A stretch of DNA of 64,000 nt from NCBI GenBank assembly GCA_016783965.1, contig JADHVO010000002.1, positions 124,001 through 188,000 of the forward strand. Reading direction: 5' to 3'. The stretch comes from Alphaproteobacteria bacterium (GTDB lineage Bacteria > Pseudomonadota > Alphaproteobacteria > Micropepsales > Micropepsaceae). The notes below the pieces were generated by a model. It had not been told where the DNA came from. It saw nothing but the letters and a program-made list of their open reading frames with translations, and did not search any database. Positions 19,114 to 28,273 of this stretch are shown one piece after another (position 1 is the stretch's first letter; each line of letters starts with the position of its first letter). The translations under genes and the position numbers were made by a program.

Positions 19114-20376
19114 TCAGCCCGGCGGCAGCAGGGGACTGCGCGAACGGGGACCGTCGCCCCAATCCCAGCCCCCGCTGCACGCCGCCAAGTTCGGGGCATG
19201 CGGCGCCGTCGTTTGCGCGGCCTGCAGCTTCTTCTGCACGTCGTCCTGATAAGCAATGTCGTATTTCAGCCCCGGAGACGGGCGGAGATCATCGCCCCAT
19301 TGCGCGCGTGACGCGATCATCTGTTTCCAGTCGGCCAGCGCTTCATCGATCCTGCCGACGGCGCCCAGCGCGCAAGCCCTTTGCATGAACGCGCCAGAGT
19401 AGTCAGGCTGGTCCTTCAACCCTGCCGTGAACTCGTCAATCGCGTCCTGATAGCGGCTGGCCTTCAGCAGAATCCAGCCGCGATGATAGTGGTAGGCCAT
19501 GCCTTCCTGTGGGCCGGCGCGGTGAATGAGGTCGTCGAGCGTGCCCAGCGCATTGGCGGTATCGCCCTCGCGTCGGTAGATCGACGCGATGCGTACTTCT
19601 TCCCAGAAGATATCGTCCGGCCAGCGCCGCATAATATCGCGGTACGCGGCGATTGCTTCGTCGTCCGCGCCAAGCGACGCGAGGCCAGATGCAATCGCTG
19701 TCGCGGCCTCTTTGTCGTCCGGTGCCATGGCTTGCCAACTGCGGGCGTCGGCTAGCGCGGCCACGAAGAGCTTGTCACGGTCGGAACCTGGACCCCAATT
19801 CTGCAAACCGTCGTTGACGTTGACCTCGATGCGAGACTTCAGCGCCAAAGCGCGCAAGGCGGGTTCGAGCGCCTCGCTATTAGCCGCGACGGTCAACGCG
19901 TTCCGCGCTTCGGCGGCATCGGGGTCGCCGCTCAACGCAATACCGCGCGCCACGCTCTCAGCGGCCTCATCGCGCGGCAGGAGAACCGTGTTTGAATCCC
20001 GCGGCGGCAGCGCGGTCTCAATTTCGATCTTCTTGCCGTCATATGTGACGTCGTGAAGTCGATAGATTGGCTTGACTTCGCCAAAGGGGATGATCGCTCC
20101 ATCGACGAAATAGTGGATCGAGATGCTGCGGCCGGTATTCTTTGACGACGCAAGCATCTCTGCGAGAGCGCTAGCTTCTTTAACGATCCGAGGATCGAAA
20201 GCAAACCGCTGATCGATGCGAACCAGATCGAACACGACGAAATCGCCGTACGCTTCTCCCGTGTCGACGATGCCGACGATCGTGCGTAGCTGCGGCGAAG
20301 GCTCGGCGGCTGATGCGGAAAGAGCGCAAACCGCAAGGATGGTGAGGATCCACTCTGTCAAGAAGCGACCGCGCAT
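19114..20376 (-). CDS. secreted tetratricopeptide-repeat protein of unknown function
   Basis: 420 residues. The signal peptide MRGRFLTEWILTILAVCALSASA is followed by an unrecognised beta-rich region with GIVDTGEAYGDFVVFD. The C-terminal half carries TPR-like helical pairs, for example LGADDEAIAAYRDIMRRWPDD, GDTANALGTLDDLI and RYQDAIDEFTAGLKDQPD. The open frame continues 56 codons upstream through tRNA-Val and is an artefact; the ATG after the signal-like start is chosen. TPRs suggest protein-protein contacts in the periplasm; nothing more specific can be said. Confidence 0.75.
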   Translation of the reverse strand: MRGRFLTEWILTILAVCALSASAAEPSPQLRTIVGIVDTGEAYGDFVVFDLVRIDQRFAFDPRIVKEASALAEMLASSKNTGRSISIHYFVDGAIIPFGEVKPIYRLHDVTYDGKKIEIETALPPRDSNTVLLPRDEAAESVARGIALSGDPDAAEARNALTVAANSEALEPALRALALKSRIEVNVNDGLQNWGPGSDRDKLFVAALADARSWQAMAPDDKEAATAIASGLASLGADDEAIAAYRDIMRRWPDDIFWEEVRIASIYRREGDTANALGTLDDLIHRAGPQEGMAYHYHRGWILLKASRYQDAIDEFTAGLKDQPDYSGAFMQRACALGAVGRIDEALADWKQMIASRAQWGDDLRPSPGLKYDIAYQDDVQKKLQAAQTTAPHAPNLAACSGGWDWGDGPRSRSPLLPPG

Positions 20377-20429
20377 GTGGGATGGCCCCCGATGACTGCG
20401 CCAGGCCAGCCTGGCGCATTGTGTTGGAT

Positions 20430-20505
20430 TGGTGGGCGGTGACGGGCTCGAACCGCCGACCCTATCGGTGTAAACGATATGCTCTACCAACTGAGCTAAC
20501 CGCCC
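20430..20505 (-). tRNA. tRNA-Val (anticodon TAC)
   Basis: A 76-base tRNA with encoded CCA. The acceptor GGGCGGT pairs perfectly with ACCGCCC and the discriminator is A. The anticodon loop TTTACAC gives TAC. D- and T-arms are standard (TTAGCTCAGTTGGTAGAGC, GGTTCGAGCC). Confidence 0.97.
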
Positions 20506-20515
20506 TGAAGCGGCG

Positions 20516-20544
20516 CTTATAGGCCGTCGTAGCGGCCCGCTCAA
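20516..20544 (-). promoter_or_regulatory. promoter for tRNA-Val
   Basis: On the minus strand TTGAGC (20544-20539) and TATAAG (20521-20516) are 17 bases apart. The start would lie only a few bases before the mature tRNA 5' end. Confidence 0.65.
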
Positions 20545-20587
20545 TGCGCTCCTACAGTCGCTTAGTGGCGCACATTGGGATGAGCGG

Positions 20588-21120
20588 ATGTCCGCTTTGG
20601 CCGAATGGGACAGCTTCTACCTTATCGTGGGGCCGTCGGCCGGCGCGTTGATCGGCTTGCAGTTCGTCATCATGACGTTGATGGCCGAGCGGCCGTCGAC
20701 CACGACCGCGGAAGCCGGCCGTTCCTTTGCTACGCCGACGGTGGTGCACTTCGGCGCCGTGCTGCTGCTGGCTGCGCTGGTGCGAGTGCCATGGCCGATT
20801 CCGGCGCTCGCCACATGGGCGGCTGGTGCTGTCGGCGTGGCGGGGCTGGCCTACATGATCGTGATCGTGGTGCGGATGCGGCGGCAGAGCGCCTACACGA
20901 TGGACAACGAAGACCGGCTCTTCCACGTCGTGCTGCCGTTCCTGGGCTAGGGCTTGCTGGCGGCCTCGGCCATGGTGGCGCCGGCGCATTCGAGCTGGCG
21001 CTGTTCGGACTGGGGCTCGTGTCGCTCATCCTTCTGTTCGACAGCACCCACAATGCGTGGGGCGCGATCGCCTGGCAGGTGCTGGTGCGTGCTGGTGCTG
21101 CGCGACAAGCCGGCCGCCCG
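20588..21120 (+). pseudogene. decayed integral membrane protein gene (one stop, two frame changes)
   Basis: The first 120 codons read cleanly as a membrane protein (MSALAEWDSFYLIVGPSAGALIGLQ, then three hydrophobic stretches). An in-frame TAG follows at 20948-20950, in the middle of what should be a helix. The same frame continues for about 14 codons (GLLAASAMVAPAHS). The reading then moves to another frame near 20990 (ELALFGLGLVSLILLFD, HNAWGAIAWQVLV), and returns to the first frame at a 10-base tandem duplication (21079-21098), giving LVLRDKPAA. Rejoined, the pieces form one four- to five-helix protein of the size expected. The normal end is not visible and the 3' part collides with the VOC gene. 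Function is unknown. Confidence 0.8.
21079..21098 (+). repeat. 10-base perfect tandem duplication inside the pseudogene
   Basis: GTGCTGGTGC occurs twice in a row. Removing one copy restores the frame between AWQVLV and LRDKPAA, so this duplication is one of the inactivating lesions. Confidence 0.9.
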
Positions 21121-21135
21121 ACACGCTGCAGCCGG

Positions 21136-21504
21136 TCAGTCCGAGCCGACGACGAAGCGGTTGCCTTCGCTGTCCTTCATGATCACATAGCTGCCCCACG
21201 GCTCCTTCTTCGGCGGGCCTTCGAATTCGACTCCGCGCTCGGAGAGCTGGCGGTAGGTAGCGTCGACGTCGTCGCAGACGAGCGAGGTGTTCATGTGGGT
21301 GCCGACGCGGGCCTCTTCGCCCTCCATGGTGAAGAGCACGACGCGGGTCTCGGCCTTGCCGATGCGCAGCTCGATCCAGCGCTGACCGCCCGGCCCCATC
21401 TCCTGGTCGGTCGCGATGCGGAAGCCGAGCTTCTCGGTATAGAATTTGAGCGCGCGCTGCTGGTCCTTGACCGGGATCGAGATGAACTTGACCTGCGTGA
21501 TCAT
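21136..21504 (-). CDS. VOC (glyoxalase/bleomycin-resistance fold) family protein
   Basis: 122 residues starting MITQVKFISIPVKD. The vicinal-oxygen-chelate pattern is clear: VKDQQRALKFYTEKLGF, RWIELRIG, ATYRQLSERGVEFEG, WGSYVIMKDSEGNRF. Members bind a divalent metal and act as glyoxalases, dioxygenases or resistance proteins. Substrate cannot be inferred here. It is monocistronic, convergent with the decayed membrane-protein gene, and divergent from the small winged-helix gene. Confidence 0.85.
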   Translation of the reverse strand: MITQVKFISIPVKDQQRALKFYTEKLGFRIATDQEMGPGGQRWIELRIGKAETRVVLFTMEGEEARVGTHMNTSLVCDDVDATYRQLSERGVEFEGPPKKEPWGSYVIMKDSEGNRFVVGSD

Positions 21505-21585
21505 GACGGCCCTCGTCGGCTGCGACGCGGCAATTGCTAGAAGCCACCGGTTGCGCGGACAAGCATCCCAGCCAATACTATAGCG

Positions 21586-21882
21586 ATGGCGCGCATAGCT
21601 CCCCTCGACGATTACGTCGTCGACACCCTGATGCCGGACCTCGTGGCGCATGACCGCTCGCCGTCGGCGTTCGTGGTGTACGTGAAACTCTGGCATTCGA
21701 CCGGCGGGCCGGGGCGGCGGGTGCAGATGAGCCTGTCGACCCTGGCGGTCGAGACGGGCCTGTCCAAATCGTCCGTCCAGGCGGCGCTGCGGCGGCTGCG
21801 CAAGCGCGGCTTTCTGGCGAGCCGGATGGCCTCGGCGACAGCGGTTCCGGTGCATACCGTGCTGGCGCCGTGGCGGCGGTGA
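21586..21882 (+). CDS. small helix-turn-helix (winged-helix) protein
   Basis: 98 residues. The centre contains a helix-turn-helix of MarR/GntR style, STLAVETGLSKSSVQAALRRL, followed by the start of a wing (RKRGFLASRM). The N-terminal part, AFVVYVKLW, fits the helix before the DNA-binding unit. It is likely a DNA-binding regulator, though no ligand domain is present. It lies just upstream of the PRPP synthetase gene and divergent from the VOC gene; a regulatory link to either is inference. Confidence 0.75.
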   Translation: MARIAPLDDYVVDTLMPDLVAHDRSPSAFVVYVKLWHSTGGPGRRVQMSLSTLAVETGLSKSSVQAALRRLRKRGFLASRMASATAVPVHTVLAPWRR

Positions 21883-21949
21883 GCCGCAATTGCGCCCGGC
21901 CCCGAAAACCGGGATAAGGCGCCGAAAATCCTTCATCGAGAGCGCACCC

Positions 21950-22894
21950 GTGAGAGAGATCACCGTCTTCAGCGGCTCCGCCCACCCTGCCCTGGCACAG
22001 GAAATCTGCTCCCATCTGGGTGTGCCGCTGTCGCCCTCGCGGCTGACGCGGTTCGCGAACGACTGCCTCGAGGTGCAGCTTGAGGCCAATTGCCGCGAAC
22101 GCGACGTGTTCATCGTGCAGCCGGTGGTCACGCCGGTGCAGGAGCACCTGATGGAGCTTCTGCTGATGCTGGACGCCGCCCGCGGCGCCTCGGCGGCGCG
22201 GATCACCGCGGTGGTGCCGCACTACGCCTATGGCCGGTCGGACAAGAAGGACGCGCCGCGCATCTCGATCGGCGGGCGACTGGTGGCGGACCTGATGGTG
22301 ACCGCAGGCGCGAGCCGGGTGCTGACCATGACGCTGCACTCGCCGCAGGTGCACGGGTTCTTCTCGATCCCCGTCGATCACCTGCACGCGCTGAAGGAAC
22401 TGGCGGCACATTTCCAGAAATACGACCTGTCCAACGCCGTGGCGGTGTCGCCGGACCTGGGCAACGCCAAGGAGACGGCGCATTTCGCGCGCCTGATCGG
22501 CGCGGAGGTGGCGGTTGCGGCCAAGCAGCGCTTCGCCAACGACAAAGTGCGGATCAGCTCCATCATCGGCGACGTGACCGGCAAGGACGTGATCGTGCTG
22601 GACGACGAGATCGCCAAGGGCAGCACGATGTTCGAGCTGCTGAACCATCTGCGCGAGCGAAAAGCCAAGACCATCGGCATCGCCTGCACGCACGGGTTGT
22701 TCGCCGACGGCGCCGCGAAGCGTCTGAGCGACCAGCCCGACATCCTGGAGGTGGTCTGCACCAACACGGCGCCGATCAAGCCGGAGCAGCAAATGGCGCC
22801 AAAGCTGAAGGTGCTCTCGATCGCCAAGCCGATGGCAGATGCGATCCAGCGCATCCATGACGGGCAATCCGTCAGCGCGCTGTTCCAGAACTGA
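21950..22894 (+). CDS. prs: ribose-phosphate diphosphokinase family protein (divergent)
   Basis: Predicted to make PRPP from ribose 5-phosphate and ATP for nucleotide, His and Trp synthesis. The GTG at 21950 gives 314 residues with the usual N-terminus REITVFSGSAHPALA; a TTG 20 codons upstream is less likely. Typical parts are CRERDVFIVQP, PHYAYGRSDKKDAP, TMTLHSPQVHGFF and the phosphoribosyl fold. The PRPP loop reads VLDDEIAKGSTMFE rather than the usual DDxIDTGGT form, so this may be a paralogue with altered regulation or activity. Its 3' end lies 11 bases from the convergent HU gene. Confidence 0.88.
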   Translation: MREITVFSGSAHPALAQEICSHLGVPLSPSRLTRFANDCLEVQLEANCRERDVFIVQPVVTPVQEHLMELLLMLDAARGASAARITAVVPHYAYGRSDKKDAPRISIGGRLVADLMVTAGASRVLTMTLHSPQVHGFFSIPVDHLHALKELAAHFQKYDLSNAVAVSPDLGNAKETAHFARLIGAEVAVAAKQRFANDKVRISSIIGDVTGKDVIVLDDEIAKGSTMFELLNHLRERKAKTIGIACTHGLFADGAAKRLSDQPDILEVVCTNTAPIKPEQQMAPKLKVLSIAKPMADAIQRIHDGQSVSALFQN

Positions 22895-22905
22895 CGCGAA
22901 AGCCC

Positions 22906-23181
22906 CTACTGGTTGAGCGAATCCTTGAGCTGCTTGCCAGGGCGGAAGCGCGGCTGCTTGGAGGGCTTGATCGTGATCTCCTCGCCCGTCTGCGGATTGC
23001 GGCCCTTGCCGCCGGCGCGTGTGGCCACCACGAACACGCCGAAGCCGGTGAGGCGGACCTCCTCGCCCGATTTGAGCGTGTGGGCGATCAGGTCGAACAC
23101 GCCTTCGACCGCCTTGGCGGAGGTGTTCTTGTCGATGCCCGTGTGCTCGGCGAGCTTCTGGATAAGATCGTTCTTGTTCAC
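22906..23181 (-). CDS. hupB: HU family DNA-binding protein
   Basis: A nucleoid-associated, histone-like DNA-bending protein, 91 residues, the standard HU length. It starts with GTG (GTG AAC AAG AAC) preceded by AAAGGAG at eight bases. Motifs are MNKNDLIQKLAEHTG, TLKSGEEVRLTGFG, and the DNA-binding arm GRNPQTGEEITI followed by FRPGKQLKD. It lies after lon, the conserved clpX-lon-hup order, but is separated from lon by a strong terminator, so it has its own promoter. Confidence 0.95.
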   Translation of the reverse strand: MNKNDLIQKLAEHTGIDKNTSAKAVEGVFDLIAHTLKSGEEVRLTGFGVFVVATRAGGKGRNPQTGEEITIKPSKQPRFRPGKQLKDSLNQ

Positions 23182-23233
23182 GGCGACGGCTCCTTTGCGC
23201 GATTCGCTGCAAGTCAGCGGAGTCTAGGGCCTG

Positions 23234-23253
23234 TTGGTTCCCTGTGGAACCAA
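23234..23253. repeat. perfect 8-base hairpin in the HU leader
   Basis: TTGGTTCC and GGAACCAA with a four-base loop. It is followed by an A-tract on the plus strand, so it is not a terminator in either direction. It falls between the lon terminator and the HU start and could be a leader structure or operator. Confidence 0.6.
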
Positions 23254-23283
23254 AAAACCCAAGGAATCAGCGGAAAAACCATG

Positions 23284-23316
23284 AAAAAGACCCCGGATCG
23301 GGTCTGATCCGGGGTC
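23284..23316 (-). terminator. rho-independent terminator of lon
   Basis: An 11-base perfect stem (GACCCCGGATC / GATCCGGGGTC) with a six-base loop, followed on the minus strand by TTTTT. It starts about 23 bases after the lon stop. Confidence 0.9.
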
Positions 23317-23338
23317 TCTCCTACTGGTTAACGGTCCG

Positions 23339-25768
23339 TTAGTGCGTCAGGGCCGCACCGTCTTCCGAGGCGGACGGCTGGGGCACGATGACCTCCGGCT
23401 CGACCCAGCTGATGGCTTCCGGCTGGCGCACGAGGGCGACCTTGAGGACTTCGCCGACATCGTTGACGGGCACGATCTTGAGCCCCGCCTTCACGTTGTC
23501 CGGCACCTCGGCCAGGTCCTTCTCGTTCTCCTTCGGGATCAGCACCGTGGTGATGCCGGCCCGAAGCGCCGCGAGCAGTTTCTCCTTGAGGCCGCCGATC
23601 GGAAGGGCGCGGCCGCGCAGGGTCACCTCGCCGGTCATCGCCACATCGCGGCGCACCGGGATACCGGTGAGGACCGAGATGATGGAGGTGGCCATCGCGA
23701 GACCCGCCGACGGGCCGTCCTTGGGCGTCGCGCCTTCCGGTACGTGCACGTGGATGTCGACCTTGTCGAACGTCGGCGGCTTGACGCCGAAGGAGGTCGC
23801 CTTGGAGCGGACGAAGGACCGCGCCGCATCGATCGACTCCTTCATCACGTCACCCAGCTTGCCGGTCGTCTGCATGCGGCCCTTGCCGGGCAGCATGACG
23901 GACTCGATCTGGAGCGTGTCGCCGCCGACCTCGGTCCAGGCCAGACCGGTGACGACACCGACCTGATCCTCGCCCTCGATCTCGCCATAGCGGTATTTGC
24001 GCACGCCGGCATAGGTGTCGACGTTCTCGCCCGTGACCGTCACCGACTTGGCCTTGTTGGAGACGATCTCTTTCACCGCCTTGCGGGTCAGGTTCGCGAT
24101 CTCGCGCTCGAGGTTGCGAACGCCCGCCTCACGGGTGTGATAGCGGATGAGGTCGCGCAGACCCGCATCGGTGATGGTCCACTCGCCTTCGGTGAGGCCA
24201 TGCGCCTTGACCTCTTTCGGGATCAGGTGGCGCTTGGCGATCTCGACCTTTTCATCCTCGGTGTAGCCCGGGATGCGGATGATCTCCATGCGGTCCATCA
24301 GCGGCTGCGGCATCCGCAGGCTGTTGGCCGTGGTGATGAACATCACGTCCGAGAGGTCGAAGTCGACCTCCAGGTAGTGGTCGTTGAAGGTGTGGTTCTG
24401 CTCCGGATCCAGCACTTCGAGCAGCGCGGACGACGGGTCGCCGCGCCAATCGGCGCCGAGCTTGTCGATCTCGTCCAACAGGAAGAGCGGGTTCGCGGTC
24501 TTGGCCTTCTTCATCGACTGGATGACCTTGCCGGGCATCGAGCCGATATAGGTGCGACGGTGACCGCGGATCTCCGCTTCGTCACGGACGCCGCCGAGGC
24601 TCATGCGGACATACTCGCGGCCGGTTGCCTTGGCGATCGACTTGGCGAGCGAGGTCTTGCCGACGCCGGGCGGGCCAACGAGGCAGAGGATCGGGCCCTT
24701 GATCTTGCCGGCGCGCTGCTGCACCGCCAAGTACTCAAGGATGCGTTCCTTGACCTTTTCCAGACCGTAGTGGTCCTCGTTGAGGACGCGCTCAGCCTGG
24801 TTCACGTCGCGCTTGATCTTCGACTTCTTGCCCCACGGGAGCGAGAGCATCCAGTCGAGATAGTTGCGCACGACGGTCGCTTCCGCCGACATCGGCGACA
24901 TGGAGCGGAGCTTCTTCACCTCCGCCATCGCCTTGTCGCGGGCTTCCTTCGACAGCTTGGTCTTGCGGATGCGCTCTTCGAGCTCATTCATCTCGTCGCG
25001 GCCTTCGTCGCCTTCGCCGAGTTCCTTCTGGATCGCCTTGAGCTGTTCGTTCAGGTAGTACTCGCGCTGCGTCTTCTCCATCTGGCGCTTCACGCGGCTG
25101 CGGATCTTGCGCTCCACCTGGAGCACGCCGATCTCGCCTTCGATGAGAGCGAGCACCTTCTCCAGCCGTTCGACGGTCGAGAGCGTCTCCAGCAGTGCCT
25201 GGCGGTCGGAGATCTTCACCGACAGATGCGAGGCGACGGTGTCGGCGAGCTTCGCCGGGTCCTCGATCTGCGCGACCGAAGCCAGCGTCTCGGCCGGAAC
25301 CTTCTTGTTCAGCTTGATGTACTGCTCGAAGTTCGTCTTGACGGTGCGGATCAGCGCCTCGGCTTCCTTCGCGTCGCCGGTCGAATCCGGGACCTTCTCG
25401 ATGGTCGCCTGGAAGAAATCGGTGCGCGGCACGAAGCCGGTCACGCGGGCGCGGCCCTTGCCTTCCACCAGCACGCGGACGGTCTGGTCGGGCAGCTTCA
25501 GGAGCTGAAGCACGGTCGCGAGCGTCCCGATGCTGTGCAGGCCCTCGGCCGACGGATCGTCGTCGTCCTTGTTCTTCTGGGTGAGCAGCAGAATCTGTTT
25601 TTCGTCGTTCATCACCTCTTCGAGGGCGCGGACGGACTTCTCGCGGCCGACGAACAGCGGAACGATCATGTGGGGGAATACGACGATATCGCGGAGCGGA
25701 AGCACCGGCGCGAGCGTGCCGCTGTTGCTGCCGGCCTGTGGGGTATCGTGCTTTTCGATATCTGACAT
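23339..25768 (-). CDS. lon: ATP-dependent endopeptidase Lon
   Basis: A cytoplasmic AAA+ serine protease that degrades misfolded and regulatory proteins. It has 809 residues, typical of LonA. The N-terminal substrate domain runs to about residue 300. Walker A GPPGVGKT is at 365-372 and Walker B FLLDEID near 429-435. The protease domain has the catalytic dyad Ser687 (PKDGPSAG) and Lys730 (GGLKEK), spaced 43 residues as in E. coli Lon. A coiled-coil region precedes the AAA+ domain (EKTQREYYLNEQLKAIQKEL). It follows clpX across a 270-base gap that holds a possible heat-shock promoter. Confidence 0.98.
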   Translation of the reverse strand: MSDIEKHDTPQAGSNSGTLAPVLPLRDIVVFPHMIVPLFVGREKSVRALEEVMNDEKQILLLTQKNKDDDDPSAEGLHSIGTLATVLQLLKLPDQTVRVLVEGKGRARVTGFVPRTDFFQATIEKVPDSTGDAKEAEALIRTVKTNFEQYIKLNKKVPAETLASVAQIEDPAKLADTVASHLSVKISDRQALLETLSTVERLEKVLALIEGEIGVLQVERKIRSRVKRQMEKTQREYYLNEQLKAIQKELGEGDEGRDEMNELEERIRKTKLSKEARDKAMAEVKKLRSMSPMSAEATVVRNYLDWMLSLPWGKKSKIKRDVNQAERVLNEDHYGLEKVKERILEYLAVQQRAGKIKGPILCLVGPPGVGKTSLAKSIAKATGREYVRMSLGGVRDEAEIRGHRRTYIGSMPGKVIQSMKKAKTANPLFLLDEIDKLGADWRGDPSSALLEVLDPEQNHTFNDHYLEVDFDLSDVMFITTANSLRMPQPLMDRMEIIRIPGYTEDEKVEIAKRHLIPKEVKAHGLTEGEWTITDAGLRDLIRYHTREAGVRNLEREIANLTRKAVKEIVSNKAKSVTVTGENVDTYAGVRKYRYGEIEGEDQVGVVTGLAWTEVGGDTLQIESVMLPGKGRMQTTGKLGDVMKESIDAARSFVRSKATSFGVKPPTFDKVDIHVHVPEGATPKDGPSAGLAMATSIISVLTGIPVRRDVAMTGEVTLRGRALPIGGLKEKLLAALRAGITTVLIPKENEKDLAEVPDNVKAGLKIVPVNDVGEVLKVALVRQPEAISWVEPEVIVPQPSASEDGAALTH

Positions 25769-25880
25769 TCTTGTTCTCCTCGCCGCCTGCTATCCGCAGG
25801 TCGGGTGCTGACGGCGCCAAGCCCCTGATGGGCACGAGGTACCGGGTAATTGAGTCTCCGGATGGACGACTCCGGAAGAT

Positions 25881-25911
25881 TAAAGTGGCCCCCCGGTGGG
25901 GCCGTTTCAAG
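25881..25911 (-). promoter_or_regulatory. possible heat-shock (sigma-32 type) promoter of lon
   Basis: On the minus strand CTTGAAA (25911-25905), a perfect sigma-32 -35 box, is followed 16 bases later by CCACTTTA (25888-25881), a partial match to CCCCATNT. The spacer is itself a hairpin (GGCCCC / GGGGCC, 25887-25903), which could alternatively be the clpX terminator. lon is a classic heat-shock gene, which supports the reading but does not prove it. Confidence 0.35.
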
Positions 25912-25986
25912 ATGTTGCTTTAGCAGCGTTTGACCACGCGCCTAGCGTAAGGGATCAAAGTTTCCGCATCATTGCAGAAACACGTG

Positions 25987-26026
25987 GTGACTCGGTGTCA
26001 CGATCAACCTGCTGACGGCGAGTCAC
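25987..26026. repeat. 8-base inverted repeat just after clpX
   Basis: GTGACTCG (25987-25994) and CGAGTCAC (26019-26026) flank a 24-base loop, 12 bases past the clpX stop. No T-tract follows. It may stabilise the clpX transcript end. Confidence 0.45.
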
Positions 26027-26038
26027 GTTTAACGGCGT

Positions 26039-27307
<1,269 letters not shown>

Positions 27308-27486
27308 TGGTTCTCCAAGGCTTTTGCCCCGTCCAATTCCATGTCTGACCCCTCACGGAGCCACTTTGCACATCTCGCGCCAGTCCGAAGCAGCGCTTCT
27401 TCCGAACATTCGACCACGGTAGCGTCCGGCGGATCAAGAATTGATTAATCCGGCCAATTCGTTAAGCGAAACCGTGGCTTAAGGAA

Positions 27487-28113
27487 CTAGACGCTGTCCC
27501 CTTCGGGCCGCCGGGTCATGATCGTGTCGATGAGGCCAAAGGCCTTCGCCTCCTCTGCCGACATAAATGTATCGCGATCGAGCGCCCTTTCAATCTCTTC
27601 CACCGTCCGGCCGGTGTGCTTGGCGTAGATCTCGTTCAGGCGACGCTTGAGCTTCAGCACCTCCTCGGCGTGGCGGGTGATGTCGGCCGCGTTGCCGTAG
27701 AACGAGGCGCTCGGCTGGTGCACCAGGACCCGGCTGTTGGGGAGCGCAAAGCGTTCGCCCTTCTTGCCGGCCATCAGCAGCAGCGAGGCCGCGGACGCCG
27801 CCTGGCCGATGCAGAAGGTCTGAATCGGCGGACGGATGAGCTGCATCGTGTCGTAGATCGCCAGTCCGGCCGTGACGACGCCGCCCGGCGAGTTGATGTA
27901 CATGTGAACTTCCTTCTTCGGGTTTTCCGCCTCGAGGAAGAGAAGCTGTGCGGTGATCAGGCTGGCGCCGTAGTCCTCGATGCCGCCGGTGATGAAGATC
28001 ACGCGCTCTTTCAGCAGACGCGAATAGATGTCGTAGGCGCGCTCGCCGCGCGCGGTCTGCTCGACCACCATCGGGACGAGCGTATTCATGTAAACGTCGC
28101 GCGGGTCAGCCAT
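27487..28113 (-). CDS. clpP: ATP-dependent Clp protease proteolytic subunit
   Basis: A self-compartmentalised serine peptidase partner of ClpX, 208 residues. The catalytic triad is Ser107 (GQAASAAS), His132 (RVLVHQPSA) and Asp181 ([11 protein letters not shown]). Structural motifs [19 protein letters not shown] and FLEAENPKK are canonical. It sits between tig and clpX in the usual tig-clpP-clpX order. Upstream, a weak hairpin at the end of tig may separate the transcripts. Confidence 0.98.
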   Translation of the reverse strand: MADPRDVYMNTLVPMVVEQTARGERAYDIYSRLLKERVIFITGGIEDYGASLITAQLLFLEAENPKKEVHMYINSPGGVVTAGLAIYDTMQLIRPPIQTFCIGQAASAASLLLMAGKKGERFALPNSRVLVHQPSASFYGNAADITRHAEEVLKLKRRLNEIYAKHTGRTVEEIERALDRDTFMSAEEAKAFGLIDTIMTRRPEGDSV

Positions 28114-28256
28114 TGTGCCCCTGCCTTTCGATTCGCGTAACAGCGAGACTCTTACGCGCGGAAATGCGCGTCAATCTGCACATATATAGAGCCGATGTCC
28201 CCAATGCGACCATGCGGCATTCAGGGTTATTGAGCGCTGAATCGCATGGCGCAAAC

Positions 28257-28271
28257 CCCCGGGAACCGGGG
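28257..28271 (-). terminator. weak terminator-like hairpin after tig
   Basis: A 6-base stem (CCCCGG / CCGGGG) with a three-base loop, two bases past the tig stop, followed by GTTTG on the minus strand. The short U-run makes partial termination the most that can be claimed. Confidence 0.35.
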
Positions 28272-28273
28272 CT

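Noticed and set aside
19114..20544. TPR protein extended upstream through tRNA-Val
   Set aside because: The extra codons translate the tRNA; a clear signal peptide begins at 20376.
23342..25765. 807-codon open frame antisense to lon
   Set aside because: It mirrors lon almost exactly, has no ribosome site or recognisable domain, and long antisense frames are expected with this high-G+C codon use.
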